Below the pieces are notes generated by a model. The model was not told the DNA's origin. It searched no databases and saw only the letters and a program-made list of their open reading frames with translations. Made by a program: the position numbers and the translations under genes. Shown piece by piece: positions 18,408-26,425 of a stretch of 64,000 nucleotides of DNA. The stretch is from NCBI RefSeq assembly GCF_003751945.1, contig NZ_RJKL01000001.1:6138001-6202000 (forward strand). Reading direction: 5' to 3'. How positions within the stretch are numbered: position 1 is the first letter of the stretch; each line of letters begins with the position of its first letter. This DNA comes from Couchioplanes caeruleus. GTDB taxonomy: Bacteria; Actinomycetota; Actinomycetes; Mycobacteriales; Micromonosporaceae.

Positions 18408-18983
18408 ATGACGTTCTCGCTGCCCATTGACGCCGAGGCCAACGCGCTGCTGGACCGTGACCCTCTGGCTGTCGTGACCGCGATCACTCTTGATCAGCAA
18501 GTGACCATGGAGAAGGCCTTCAACTCGCCTTACGTCCTTAGCCAGCGGCTCGGACATGACCCGAGTGCGACCGAACTTGCCGACTTTGAGCCCGAGGAAC
18601 TGATCGCGATCTTTGCTACACCGCCGGCGCTGCACCGTTTCCCGAAAGCGATGGCGACCCGTGTGCAGGAGGTCTGCCGGGTTCTGGTCGACCAGTACGG
18701 CGGTGAGGCGGTCGGCCTCTGGGCGGATGTCACAAGCGGGGACGAGCTGTACAAGCGGATCCTGGCATTGCCGGGCTTCGGTAAGCAGAAGGCGCAGATC
18801 TTCGTGGCGTTGCTCGGCAAGCAGTACGGTGTCCAGCCGACCGGATGGCGCGAGGCGGCGGGCGGGTACGGCGAAGAGGGCTCCTTCAAGTCGGTCGCGG
18901 ACATCGTCGACGACCAGTCCCTGGCGAAGGTGCGCGCGTACAAGAAGCAGATGAAGGCCGAGGCGAAGGCCGCGAAGGCATAG
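18408..18983 (+). CDS. HhH-GPD family DNA-repair-like protein (intact copy)
   Basis: The 191-aa product belongs to a small actinobacterial HhH-GPD family related to endonuclease III/AlkA-type DNA glycosylases. The helix-hairpin-helix is LPGFGKQKAQIFVALL (residues 121-136). No clear catalytic Lys/Asp pair can be assigned, so activity is uncertain. Codons are less GC-rich than in neighbours (for example ATCTTTGCTACA and ACTCTTGATCAGCAA), which hints at later acquisition. A second, truncated copy lies at 20372-20692. The start ATG has CAAGAT six bases upstream and no Shine-Dalgarno. Confidence 0.82.
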   Translation: MTFSLPIDAEANALLDRDPLAVVTAITLDQQVTMEKAFNSPYVLSQRLGHDPSATELADFEPEELIAIFATPPALHRFPKAMATRVQEVCRVLVDQYGGEAVGLWADVTSGDELYKRILALPGFGKQKAQIFVALLGKQYGVQPTGWREAAGGYGEEGSFKSVADIVDDQSLAKVRAYKKQMKAEAKAAKA

Positions 18984-19023
18984 AGCTTCTCCATAGGTAT
19001 CTGATGACTTCTTGTCTCTGTAG

Positions 19024-19200
19024 GTGGGAGACCTGCTCATCCATACCGACCTCAATCCCGCCAACCTGATCGTGACACCGGATGGTCTCCGGATCGTCGA
19101 CTGGGCCTTCGCTACCAAGGCGGCACCGTGGGTTGAGCCGGCCATGCTCGTCCCATGGCTGAACGGCAGCGGTCACACCCCTGAGCAGGCCGAAATTCGA
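19024..19200 (+). pseudogene. Remnant of an aminoglycoside/choline-kinase-type phosphotransferase
   Basis: About 58 residues read VGDLLIHTDLNPANLIV, then TPDGLRIVDWAFA and EPAMLVPWLNGSGHTPEQAE. HTDLNPANLI and IVDWAFA are the Brenner and DFG-equivalent motifs of APH-family kinases. An in-frame stop lies directly before GTG 19024. The N-terminal lobe is missing, and after 19200 the frame no longer resembles the family. The piece is therefore a decayed fragment. Confidence 0.7.
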
Positions 19201-19379
19201 GCCGCTGATCGATGCGAACAGCCCTCCAGAGGTCCTTCACTCCTGCCGCCTCACGGCGATGGGGTCAGAGCGTGAGTGGGGTCAGGTCCAGTGACGGGTG
19301 GCCGCTGTGGACCTCGGTGGTGATCGTGGCCTCGCGCTTGGGCCCGAGGCAGGCAGCCGGCGGGTGGAAGAACCGGTGT
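19201..19379. other. Scrambled intergenic stretch downstream of the methyltransferase
   Basis: No intact gene is visible. On the minus strand 19376-19265 can be read as an open tail ending TTEVHSGHPSLDLTPLTL, which looks protein-like but has no start of its own and no recognised family. Together with the kinase remnant it suggests a patch of broken genes. Confidence 0.35.
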
Positions 19380-20117
19380 TCAGGCGCGGGGGCGCAGGAC
19401 GTAAGCGGTGTAGGAGTAGTCCCGGCCGTGGGCGGCCCGCACGGTGATCTCCTCCGCGACCTGCGCGAGAAGGTCCTCCGCCACGCCCTCGCGTCGCAGT
19501 TCGTCAATGCGGGCGGCCAGCGGCCGGTAGTAGTCGTCCCAGTCGGACTCGGGCAGCACGTACATCGCGCAGACCTGCCAACCGGCGCGCTGGGCCGCCT
19601 CGACGTTGCTCGCGGTGGTACGCATGGCGGGGTAGCCGGCATTCCAGAACGCCCGCGCACCCGGTGCCGGGTCCGGCGTCGACCACTCCGCCTCCGTCAA
19701 CACCAGCGCGCCGGCCGGCGCGAGCAGCGGCCGCCACGCCGCCAGGGCCGCGTCGAAGCCGATGACGTAGGCGGAACCCTCTGCCCACAGCAGGTCGACG
19801 GAACCGGCGCGTACCGGCAGGTGGTCCATGGAGGCGGCCAGCGTCGTGACGCGGTCACTCACGCCGGCCGAGCGGGCGCGCTCGGCCAGGGCCTGCAGAA
19901 AGGGCACGTGCAGATCCACCCCGGTCACCTGCCCGCTGGTGAGCTGGGCGAGCAGAACCGTGGCCGGCCCCGTGCCGCACCCCACGTCGAGGATCGACGG
20001 CTCCTCCGGCAGTGCGCCGACGAGCTGCAGGAGCAGCCGCGTGGTGGCCACGGAGCCGGGCGCTTCCCGAGGCAGGTCCCGGTGGGCTCGCCAGAACACG
20101 TCCGTCAGATCGGTCAC
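19380..20117 (-). CDS. Class I SAM-dependent methyltransferase
   Basis: The 245-aa product shows the SAM-binding motif ILDVGCGTGPATVLLAQL (residues 42-59), the acidic ribose contact VTGVDLHVPF, and the later motif VDLLWAEGSAYVIGF. The C-terminal part (residues 150-245) is rich in aromatic and charged residues and probably defines substrate binding. The substrate is unknown; small-molecule methyltransferases of this form are common. It stands alone on the minus strand within a patch of fragments, and its start lies about 70 nt from the deaminase fragment on the other strand. Confidence 0.85.
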   Translation of the reverse strand: MTDLTDVFWRAHRDLPREAPGSVATTRLLLQLVGALPEEPSILDVGCGTGPATVLLAQLTSGQVTGVDLHVPFLQALAERARSAGVSDRVTTLAASMDHLPVRAGSVDLLWAEGSAYVIGFDAALAAWRPLLAPAGALVLTEAEWSTPDPAPGARAFWNAGYPAMRTTASNVEAAQRAGWQVCAMYVLPESDWDDYYRPLAARIDELRREGVAEDLLAQVAEEITVRAAHGRDYSYTAYVLRPRA

Positions 20118-20164
20118 GACCGCACGCTGTCACGGCGTTGCATCCGACGCAAAGGCTTAAACGC

Positions 20165-20371
20165 AGATTCCGGCCGGTTTCGGTTGACCATGCCGAAGGC
20201 GAAGCGGCCGCCATACTGCGAAGATCGTTCTTCCAAGAGGCGAGCCTGGTCCTCAACAACGAGCCCTGCCAGGGGCCTTACGACTGCGACGTCTCCGTTC
20301 CGCAGATGCTGCCACCAGGCAAAATTCTGCACGTGTATGTCCGGTACCCCGACGGCCCGACTGGGACGCCG
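20165..20371 (+). pseudogene. SCP1.201/DddA-like deaminase domain fragment
   Basis: In frame +2 the segment RFRPVSVDHAEGEAAAILRR (H at 20189-20191, E at 20195-20197) is followed by EASLVLNNEPCQGPYDC and SVPQMLPPGKILHVYV. The H-A-E motif, the P-C...C zinc pair (Cys codons 20267-20269 and 20285-20287) and the MLPPG turn match the core of SCP1.201-like cytidine deaminases, the toxin family that includes DddA. The N-terminal strands and any delivery domain are absent, and no start codon with a ribosome site is visible. The frame runs without stop into the HhH-GPD fragment. I read it as a leftover toxin cassette; a functional fusion is not excluded. Confidence 0.6.
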
Positions 20372-20692
20372 CCGGAGGTCTGCCGGGCGCTGGTCGGCGG
20401 CTACGACGGCGACGCGGCCAATCTCTGGCGGGACGCCGCCGACGCCCACGAGCTGCTCAAGCGGGTCGCGGCGCTGCCCGGCTTCGGCAAGCAGAAGTCG
20501 CAGATCTTCGTCGCGCTGCTCGGCAAGCAGTGCGGCGTCCAGCCGCCCGGCTGGCGGGAGGCCGCGGGCGCGTACGGCGAGGAGGGTTCGCACCGCTCGG
20601 TGGCCGACATCGTCGACGGCGACTCGCTGGCGCGGGTGCGTTCCTTCAAGATAGAGATGAAGGCGGCTGCGAAGAGCGCGTCAGCAGGCTGA
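20372..20692 (+). pseudogene. C-terminal half of a second HhH-GPD gene
   Basis: From EVCRALVGGYDG (20375) to the stop at 20692 the frame aligns with residues 88-191 of the intact protein at 18408-18983, including LPGFGKQKSQIFVALLGKQ and GWREAAGAYGEEGS. Roughly the first 87 residues are missing and replaced in frame by the deaminase fragment. Its codons are GC-rich like the surrounding genome, unlike the intact copy, so this is probably the older resident gene. Its last 47 nt overlap the convergent GGDEF-EAL gene. Confidence 0.7.
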
Positions 20693-23030
20693 GCATCTGC
20701 GACGGGGGCAGGGGCTCGGCGAAGAGGTAGCCCTGGCCGATGCCGCAGCCGAGCAGTTGCAGCTCGGCGGCCTGCTCGGTGGTCTCGATGCCCTCGGCGA
20801 CCGTGGTCAGGTGCAGCGCGTGGCTCAGCCGCAGGATCGCCTCGGTGATGCCGGCGCCCTCCGGCGTGCCGTTCAGCTCCGCCACGAAGCTGCGGTCGAT
20901 CTTCAGGATGTCGACCGGCAGTCGGGTGAGGTAGTGCAGCGAGGAGTAGCCCGTGCCGAAGTCGTCGATCGCCACGCGGATGCCGTGCGCGCGGAACTCG
21001 GCGAGCATGGTGGTGCCCGCTACGTCGTCGACCAGCGCCGACTCGGTGATCTCGAGGACCAGGCGGCCCGGTTCCAGGCCGGTGAGCTGAAGCACGGCGA
21101 GCACGTCGTGCACCAGCGTCGGTTCCTGCAACTGGCGGGGCGACAGGTTGACGCTGACGTACGTGTCGCCGCCCCACGAGGCAACCTGCGCGCACGCCTC
21201 CCGCAGGACCCACAGGCCGAGGGTGTTGATCGTGCCGTTGCGCTCGGCGATCGGGATGAACCGGGCCGGGGAGACCACGCCGAGCTCCGGGTGCTGCCAG
21301 CGGACCAGCGCCTCGACGCCGACCGGGCGGCTGTCGGAGAGGTCCACCAGCGGCTGGTAGAGCACGGTCAGCTCGTCGCGCTCCAGGGCGCCGGTGAGGT
21401 CGTCGCCGAGCTGGGCGTCGGCCGCGCGGCCGTCGATCATCGACGGGTCGTACAGCTGGGCGCCGTGCGTGCCCAGGTCCTTGGCCTGGTACATCGCGAT
21501 GTCGGCGCGGCGCAGCAGTTCCTTGGGCGTGTCGCCGGGGCGGGTCGTGGCCACGCCGACGCTCGCGCGCACCGGCACGGTGTCGTCGCCGAGGCACACC
21601 GGCGAGGCCGCGGCGGTGGCGAGGATCCGCTGGGCGGCCGCCAGGGCCGAGTCGGCGTCGGGGACGTCGGTGAGCAGGACGACGAACTCGTCGCCGCCGA
21701 TGCGGGCCGCCACGTCCTCGGCGCGGACCGAGGAGGCCAGGATCTCGGCGAAGCTGGTCAGCATCGCGTCGCCGGCGGCGTGCCCGTACGCGTCGTTGAC
21801 CAGCTTGAAGTCGTCGAGGTCGATGAGCAGCAGCGCCACGTCCGCGCGGTTGCCCACCGTGCGGGCGAGCCGGTCCTCGAGGCCGGCCCGGTTGGCCAGG
21901 CCGGTCAGTGCGTCGTGCAGTGCCAGCCGCTGCAACTCGTACTCGCGCTGCCGCAGTTTGGTCTCGATCTGCTGGCGGCGCTCGATGTCGAGGCGCAGCG
22001 CGGCGGTGGCCGCGTCCACCTTGCTCATCGCCCGGTTCCGGGCGCCGGTGAGGATGCCGACCAGCGCCGTCAGCAGCAGGGTGATGGTCAGCCCGAGAGC
22101 CCACGCCGAGCCCACGATGCCCCGGTCGGTCTCGGCGAGCAGCCGGTCGGTCGGGTGGACCTCCAGCCGCCACATCCGCAGCCCGGCGGGGATGTAGGCG
22201 GTGCGGCTCAGTGTCGCCGAGGGCCGTGCCTGGTCCGCGGTCGCCTGGGCGACCACCCGGTCGCTCGCGGCGGCCGGGTCGGCCAGCTCGGCGGTCACCG
22301 CACCGTGCGCCTGTGCCCGCAGCGTCTCGTTGAGCAGGTCGCCGCCGTGCACGCCCAGGCTCAGCCACCCGCGGATCGGGCCGTTCTTGAAGTACACCGG
22401 CACGGCCAGCGTGAACGACTGCTGCTGCTCGGCGACGGGCAGATTCCGGTCGGCCGGGAAGACGTACGCCCGGCTCACCGCTAGCCCGCCGACGATCCGG
22501 GCCTCGTCCAGGGTCTCGTCGGCCTCGGGCGTGCTGTTGAGATCCCAGCCCGTCGTGACCGGCTGGCCGTCGAACGACTTGGTGAACACGACGAAGGTGT
22601 GCTCGATGCCGGTGCCCACCGGCTTCAGCTTCAGGTCCGGTGCGCCCTTGCCCCGCCAGTACTCCTCGAGCATCGCGACGCCGGTGTCCTGCGAGGAGAC
22701 CACGAAGGCGAGCGACGTCGCGCCGGGCAGGCGGCGGTTGCTGACCTTGGAGGTGATCCAGGTGAAGTGCTCGGCGTTGAGGTCGTCCTGGGCGCCGAGC
22801 GCGATCGCCACGTCGGCGAGCGTGTCGCCGTACCGCTGCAGCTCGTTGGCGATGGCCCGGTTGAGGTCGCTCGTGTACCGGTCCATGAGCTGCGCGGCGT
22901 AGCGCTGCTCGGTGCCGTGGGCGCCCCGCGCGGCACCCCACGACGCGGCGATGCCGGTGAGCGCGACCACGACCACGATCGCGACGCCGGACCACCGGCG
23001 CCGCTTCAGGACGGGCGTACTCGTCAGCAC
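20646..23030 (-). CDS. Membrane GGDEF-EAL protein with periplasmic CHASE-type sensor
   Basis: The 794-aa product probably makes and/or degrades cyclic di-GMP. An N-terminal membrane helix (residues 14-33) and a second one (about 308-328) bracket an extracytoplasmic CHASE-like sensor domain. A cytoplasmic coiled linker (335-368) leads to the GGDEF domain with the intact motif RIGGDEF (445-449), and then the EAL domain with VGVEALVRW (EAL 573-575), the metal ligands NLSPRQ and ITES, and DDFGTGYSSL. Both motifs are complete, so it may be bifunctional. The signal is unknown. The start is a GTG at 23030. Confidence 0.92.
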   Translation of the reverse strand: MLTSTPVLKRRRWSGVAIVVVVALTGIAASWGAARGAHGTEQRYAAQLMDRYTSDLNRAIANELQRYGDTLADVAIALGAQDDLNAEHFTWITSKVSNRRLPGATSLAFVVSSQDTGVAMLEEYWRGKGAPDLKLKPVGTGIEHTFVVFTKSFDGQPVTTGWDLNSTPEADETLDEARIVGGLAVSRAYVFPADRNLPVAEQQQSFTLAVPVYFKNGPIRGWLSLGVHGGDLLNETLRAQAHGAVTAELADPAAASDRVVAQATADQARPSATLSRTAYIPAGLRMWRLEVHPTDRLLAETDRGIVGSAWALGLTITLLLTALVGILTGARNRAMSKVDAATAALRLDIERRQQIETKLRQREYELQRLALHDALTGLANRAGLEDRLARTVGNRADVALLLIDLDDFKLVNDAYGHAAGDAMLTSFAEILASSVRAEDVAARIGGDEFVVLLTDVPDADSALAAAQRILATAAASPVCLGDDTVPVRASVGVATTRPGDTPKELLRRADIAMYQAKDLGTHGAQLYDPSMIDGRAADAQLGDDLTGALERDELTVLYQPLVDLSDSRPVGVEALVRWQHPELGVVSPARFIPIAERNGTINTLGLWVLREACAQVASWGGDTYVSVNLSPRQLQEPTLVHDVLAVLQLTGLEPGRLVLEITESALVDDVAGTTMLAEFRAHGIRVAIDDFGTGYSSLHYLTRLPVDILKIDRSFVAELNGTPEGAGITEAILRLSHALHLTTVAEGIETTEQAAELQLLGCGIGQGYLFAEPLPPSQMLSLLTRSSQPPSSLS

Positions 23031-23116
23031 GCTGTACTTGATCGGCCGTCGCCGCCCGGACTTGAACGACAGGCGCCGGGTGGTCTGCGAACCGCCCGCG
23101 GTGCGAGGATGGGTCG

Positions 23117-23467
23117 GTGAAGAAGCAGCCGGAGCGGCCGGTGCTGATCACCGACGCCGCCCGCAGCCAAGAAGATCAACTCCGTAGCCGACAGATCCGT
23201 TATGTGACGATGATGGGCGTCCGTGCCGGTTGTCTGATCCTCGGGGCCGTGCTGATCAGTACCGAACCCCCGCTGCTCCCGCTCTGGCTGATCCTCTGCG
23301 CGGCCGGCATGGTCTTCCTGCCCTGGGCCGCGGTCCTGATCGCCAACGACCGCCCGCCCAAGAGCAAGGCCCACCCGGACGTCCCGCGGCCGCAGCCGGC
23401 CCCGCGCGCCGTCACGGAGCACCCGGACGACCCCGCCACCCATCGCACCATCGACGCCGAGCCCTGA
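23117..23467 (+). CDS. DUF3099 membrane protein
   Basis: The 116-aa product is a small actinobacterial DUF3099 protein. It has a cytoplasmic N terminus (VLITDAARSQEDQLRSRQIRY, typical of the family), two membrane helices (about residues 33-49 and 54-75), and a Pro-rich hydrophilic tail. Its role is unknown. The start is GTG 23117, divergent from the GGDEF-EAL gene by 86 nt. Confidence 0.85.
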   Translation: MKKQPERPVLITDAARSQEDQLRSRQIRYVTMMGVRAGCLILGAVLISTEPPLLPLWLILCAAGMVFLPWAAVLIANDRPPKSKAHPDVPRPQPAPRAVTEHPDDPATHRTIDAEP

Positions 23468-23483
23468 GCGAGCAGCGAGCACG

Positions 23484-24365
23484 CTAGGGGCGCGCGCCGA
23501 CCCGTTGCACGGCCGCGGCGCCGAGTGCGGCGCCGGCCGTCAGCGCCGCCTCCGGCTCCGCGCCGGAACACCAGGCCCGGAGCAGGCCCGCCGCGAAGGC
23601 GTCACCCGCACCGGTCGGATCCAGCGACGGTACGCGGACACCCGCCACCAACCGCGACACCCCGTCGCGAGTTGCCCATACCGCACCGTCGCCCCCGCGC
23701 TTGACGACCACGTTGCGGGCGGAGGAGGTGAGGATCGCCGCCTGCCGCTCCGGCGCGCCGGGACCGGCGAGGACCTCCGCCTCGTCCGCGTTGCAGAGCA
23801 GCAGGTCGATTCCCCGTACCAGCTCCAGGAAGTCGCCCGAGTGCCGCAGCGGCGCCGCGGAGGCCGCGTCGACGCTGGTCGTCAGGCCGCGCGAGCGGGC
23901 CGCCGCGAGCGCCGCGAGCCCGCCCGGCCGGGATCCGGCGTGCAGCAGCGGATACCCCGACAGATGCAGGTGCCCGGCGCCGGGTGCGGCCTCGACCGCG
24001 GCCGTGACGTCGGCCGGTGCCAGCAGCAGCGCCGCGCCGCGGTCGGTGATCATCGTCCGCTCGTCGGGGGTGCTGAGCACGACCACGCTGCCGGTCGCCG
24101 CGCCCGGGTGGTGCCGCACGTCGCACCGCACCCCGGCCTCGACCAGCTCGGCCACCCGCTCCCGGCCACCGGCGTCGTCGCCGACCGCCGCGACCAGGGT
24201 CACGGACGCGCCGGCGTGGGCGAGCCAGGCGGCCGTGTTCGCCGCCTGCCCGCCCCCGCCGACCCGGATCCGAGCGTCGGTGTCCGACCCGGTGGCCAGT
24301 GGCCCGGCCCGCACCACCAGCACGTCGGTGACCAGGTCACCGACGACAATCACGCCCTCGCTCAT
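23484..24365 (-). CDS. psuK: PfkB-family kinase, probable pseudouridine kinase
   Basis: The 293-aa ribokinase-like enzyme has the N-terminal GGGGQAANTAAWLA signature and the C-terminal DPTGAGDAFAAGLL motif with its catalytic Asp. It overlaps the end of psuG by four bases (24362-24365), so substrate assignment to pseudouridine rests on this coupling: the kinase makes pseudouridine-5'-phosphate and PsuG splits it to uracil and ribose-5-phosphate. A generic ribokinase or adenosine kinase is the alternative. Confidence 0.85.
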   Translation of the reverse strand: MSEGVIVVGDLVTDVLVVRAGPLATGSDTDARIRVGGGGQAANTAAWLAHAGASVTLVAAVGDDAGGRERVAELVEAGVRCDVRHHPGAATGSVVVLSTPDERTMITDRGAALLLAPADVTAAVEAAPGAGHLHLSGYPLLHAGSRPGGLAALAAARSRGLTTSVDAASAAPLRHSGDFLELVRGIDLLLCNADEAEVLAGPGAPERQAAILTSSARNVVVKRGGDGAVWATRDGVSRLVAGVRVPSLDPTGAGDAFAAGLLRAWCSGAEPEAALTAGAALGAAAVQRVGARP

Positions 24366-25333
24366 TGCGGCAGTGCGAATCCGAGTGCCGCGTGCGCCGG
24401 GGTGGCCGCGGCCGCGATCTGGGCGGCCAGGGCGGCGTTGCGCAGGATGATGCGGACGTTGACTTCCAGGCTCTTGCCCTGCGTGCTGCTGTGGAAGTGC
24501 GCCAGCAGGAACGGGGTGACCGCTTTGCCGGTGACGCCGTCGCGCGCCAGCAGCTCGAGGCCCTCGGCCAGAGTCCGGTCGTGCAGGGCCGGGTCGAGCT
24601 GCTCGTCGGTCGGCAGCGGGTTGCCCAGCACCAGCGCGCCCTCGGCGACGCCCTGTTCCTCCCGCGCCGCCATCGCCGCGGCGACCGCCCGGGGGGAGTC
24701 GAGCTGCCAGTCGACGTCGAAGCCGCCGTCGGTCACGAAGAAGCCGGGGAAGCGGCGGGTGCCGTACCCGGCGACGGACACGCCCAGCGTCTCCAGGCGC
24801 TCGAGGGTGGCGCCCACGTCGAGGATCGACTTGACGCCGGCGCAGACCACGACGATCGGGGTCCGCGCGAGGGTGGTCAGGTCCGCCGACTCGTCGAACG
24901 TCGTGTTCGCCTCCCGGTGCACCCCGCCGAGGCCGCCGGTGGCGAACACGCCGATGCCGGCCGCCGCGGCGACCGCGCTGGTCGCGGCCACGGTCGTGGC
25001 GCCGTCCGCGCCGGTGGCGGCGGCGACCGCCAGGTCGCGTACGGACAGCTTGGCGACCCCGTCGGCACCCGCGAGATGCTCGATCTGGGCATCCTCCAGG
25101 CCGACGACGAGCTCGCCGCCGATCATGCCGATGGTGGCGGGCACGGCGCCGTTGTCGCGCACGGTCTGTTCGATCTCGCGGGCGACGCGCAGGTTGTCGG
25201 GCCGGGGCAGCCCGTGCGAGACGATCGTGCTCTCCAGCGCCACCACCGGGTGGCCGTCACGGCGGGCCCGGGTCACATGGTCGCCGTATCGGATGGTGAA
25301 GCGGCCCACCGGCCGCGTGGAATCGGTCACCAT
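24362..25333 (-). CDS. psuG: Pseudouridine-5'-phosphate glycosidase
   Basis: The 323-aa enzyme of the YeiN/IndA family reversibly cleaves pseudouridine-5'-phosphate. Visible family segments are VALESTIVSHGLPRPDN, PATIGMIGGELVVGL, a glycine-rich FATGGLGGVHR and VCAGVKSILDVGATLE with its Lys, plus GTRRFPGFFVTDGG. It is the first gene of a two-gene operon with the kinase. The start, ATG 25333 or the GTG one codon later, is not resolved. Confidence 0.93.
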   Translation of the reverse strand: MVTDSTRPVGRFTIRYGDHVTRARRDGHPVVALESTIVSHGLPRPDNLRVAREIEQTVRDNGAVPATIGMIGGELVVGLEDAQIEHLAGADGVAKLSVRDLAVAAATGADGATTVAATSAVAAAAGIGVFATGGLGGVHREANTTFDESADLTTLARTPIVVVCAGVKSILDVGATLERLETLGVSVAGYGTRRFPGFFVTDGGFDVDWQLDSPRAVAAAMAAREEQGVAEGALVLGNPLPTDEQLDPALHDRTLAEGLELLARDGVTGKAVTPFLLAHFHSSTQGKSLEVNVRIILRNAALAAQIAAAATPAHAALGFALPQ

Positions 25334-25475
25334 GGCAACGGTACGGCCCCGCCGCAGGCCGTTGTCGTTGGACCGAGCAAGCGTGAGGTGTCAGACTTGC
25401 AGGTTGGAGCTTCCGCCGCGGAGGCCGGGGGGCTCGCGGTGGGCAGGACTTTTGTATCGACGAGAGGCAGACGCC

Positions 25476-25694
25476 GTGAGCACGCAGATCCTCGAGCGCC
25501 CGGAGACGAAGGACGCGGACACCGGGCCGGAGATGTTCCACTACGTGCGCAAGGAGAAGATCGCCGAGAGTGCCGTCATGGGTACGTTCGTGGAGGCGCT
25601 GTGCGGGGAGAAGTTTCCGGTGACGAAGTCGCCGAAGCCGGGCTCGCCCGTGTGCCCGCAGTGCAAGGAGATCTACGAGTCGATGCAGGCCTGA
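25476..25694 (+). CDS. DUF3039 small zinc-ribbon-like protein
   Basis: The 72-aa product matches DUF3039: MFHYVRKEKIAESAVMGTFV, then ALCGEKFPVTKSPKPGSPVC and PQCKEIYESM. Three cysteines (ALCG and the pair VCPQC) may bind a metal. The start GTG 25476 follows GAGAGG by 8 nt. The family is near-universal in actinobacteria and its function is unknown. It is 16 nt upstream of the TRIC gene and probably co-transcribed with it. Confidence 0.88.
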   Translation: MSTQILERPETKDADTGPEMFHYVRKEKIAESAVMGTFVEALCGEKFPVTKSPKPGSPVCPQCKEIYESMQA

Positions 25695-25710
25695 TCGGGG
25701 AAAACGTCGC

Positions 25711-26325
25711 GTGACGGGAAGCTACAGTCTGCTCGTCGCGGACCTGATCGGTGTGGCGGTCTTCGCGGCCTCCGGCGCCAGCGCCGCGGTCGCCAAGCGG
25801 CTCGACCTGTTCGGCGTGGCGTTCGTCGGGTTCCTGGCGGCGCTCGGCGGCGGCATCCTGCGCGATCTCGTGATCGGCGCGGTGCCGCCCCTGGCCTTCT
25901 CCGACTGGCGCTACGCCATCACGGCCGTCGTCGCCTCCCTGGCCGTCTTCTGGCTGCACCCCCAGCTCAACCGGCTGCGGCGTACGGTGCTGCTGCTCGA
26001 CGCGGCCGGCCTCGGCCTCTTCACGGTGACCGGCACGCTCAAGGCGCTCGACGCCGGCGTGCCGCCGGTGGGCGCGTGCCTGGTGGGAATGCTCACGGGT
26101 ATCGGCGGCGGCCTGGCCCGCGACCTGGTCACCGCGGAGATCCCGGCGGTTCTGCAGCGGGACATCTATGCGGTGGCCGCCCTCGGCGGTGCCGTCGCGG
26201 TCACCGTCCTGAGCTGGCTCGACGTCGCCGACCCGATCACCCTGGCCGCCGCGGCGGCCGGCGTGACGGGGGTACGGCTGCTCGCCCTGTACCGCCGGTG
26301 GTCGGCGCCGGTGGCCGTGCCGTAG
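25711..26325 (+). CDS. Trimeric intracellular cation (TRIC) channel family protein
   Basis: The 204-aa integral membrane protein has about seven hydrophobic segments arranged as two repeats. The repeated pore motif GGGILRDLVIG (residues 47-57) and GGGLARDLVTAE (about 130-141) is diagnostic of bacterial TRIC channels (formerly UPF0126). It is likely a potassium/cation channel. The start is GTG 25711 after GGGGAA. Confidence 0.9.
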   Translation: MTGSYSLLVADLIGVAVFAASGASAAVAKRLDLFGVAFVGFLAALGGGILRDLVIGAVPPLAFSDWRYAITAVVASLAVFWLHPQLNRLRRTVLLLDAAGLGLFTVTGTLKALDAGVPPVGACLVGMLTGIGGGLARDLVTAEIPAVLQRDIYAVAALGGAVAVTVLSWLDVADPITLAAAAAGVTGVRLLALYRRWSAPVAVP

Positions 26326-26394
26326 TCGGTCCGTCGCTCGCCCCGGGCGGTCATGCCGCGGGGGCGTGAACGCCTTCCGCCGCTATGCTTGGTC

Positions 26395-26420
26395 CGCCTC
26401 CGCGGAATGCCGCGGAGGCG
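26395..26420 (+). promoter_or_regulatory. Perfect 11-bp hairpin covering the helicase ribosome site
   Basis: CGCCTCCGCGG at 26395-26405 pairs perfectly with CCGCGGAGGCG at 26410-26420 around the loop AATG. The right arm contains GGAGG, the Shine-Dalgarno of GTG 26426. A -10-like TATGCT (26384-26389) would start transcription at the left arm. It is either a translation-gating 5'-UTR hairpin or, less likely, a terminator of the TRIC gene 70 nt upstream. Confidence 0.55.
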
Positions 26421-26425
26421 TTTGT

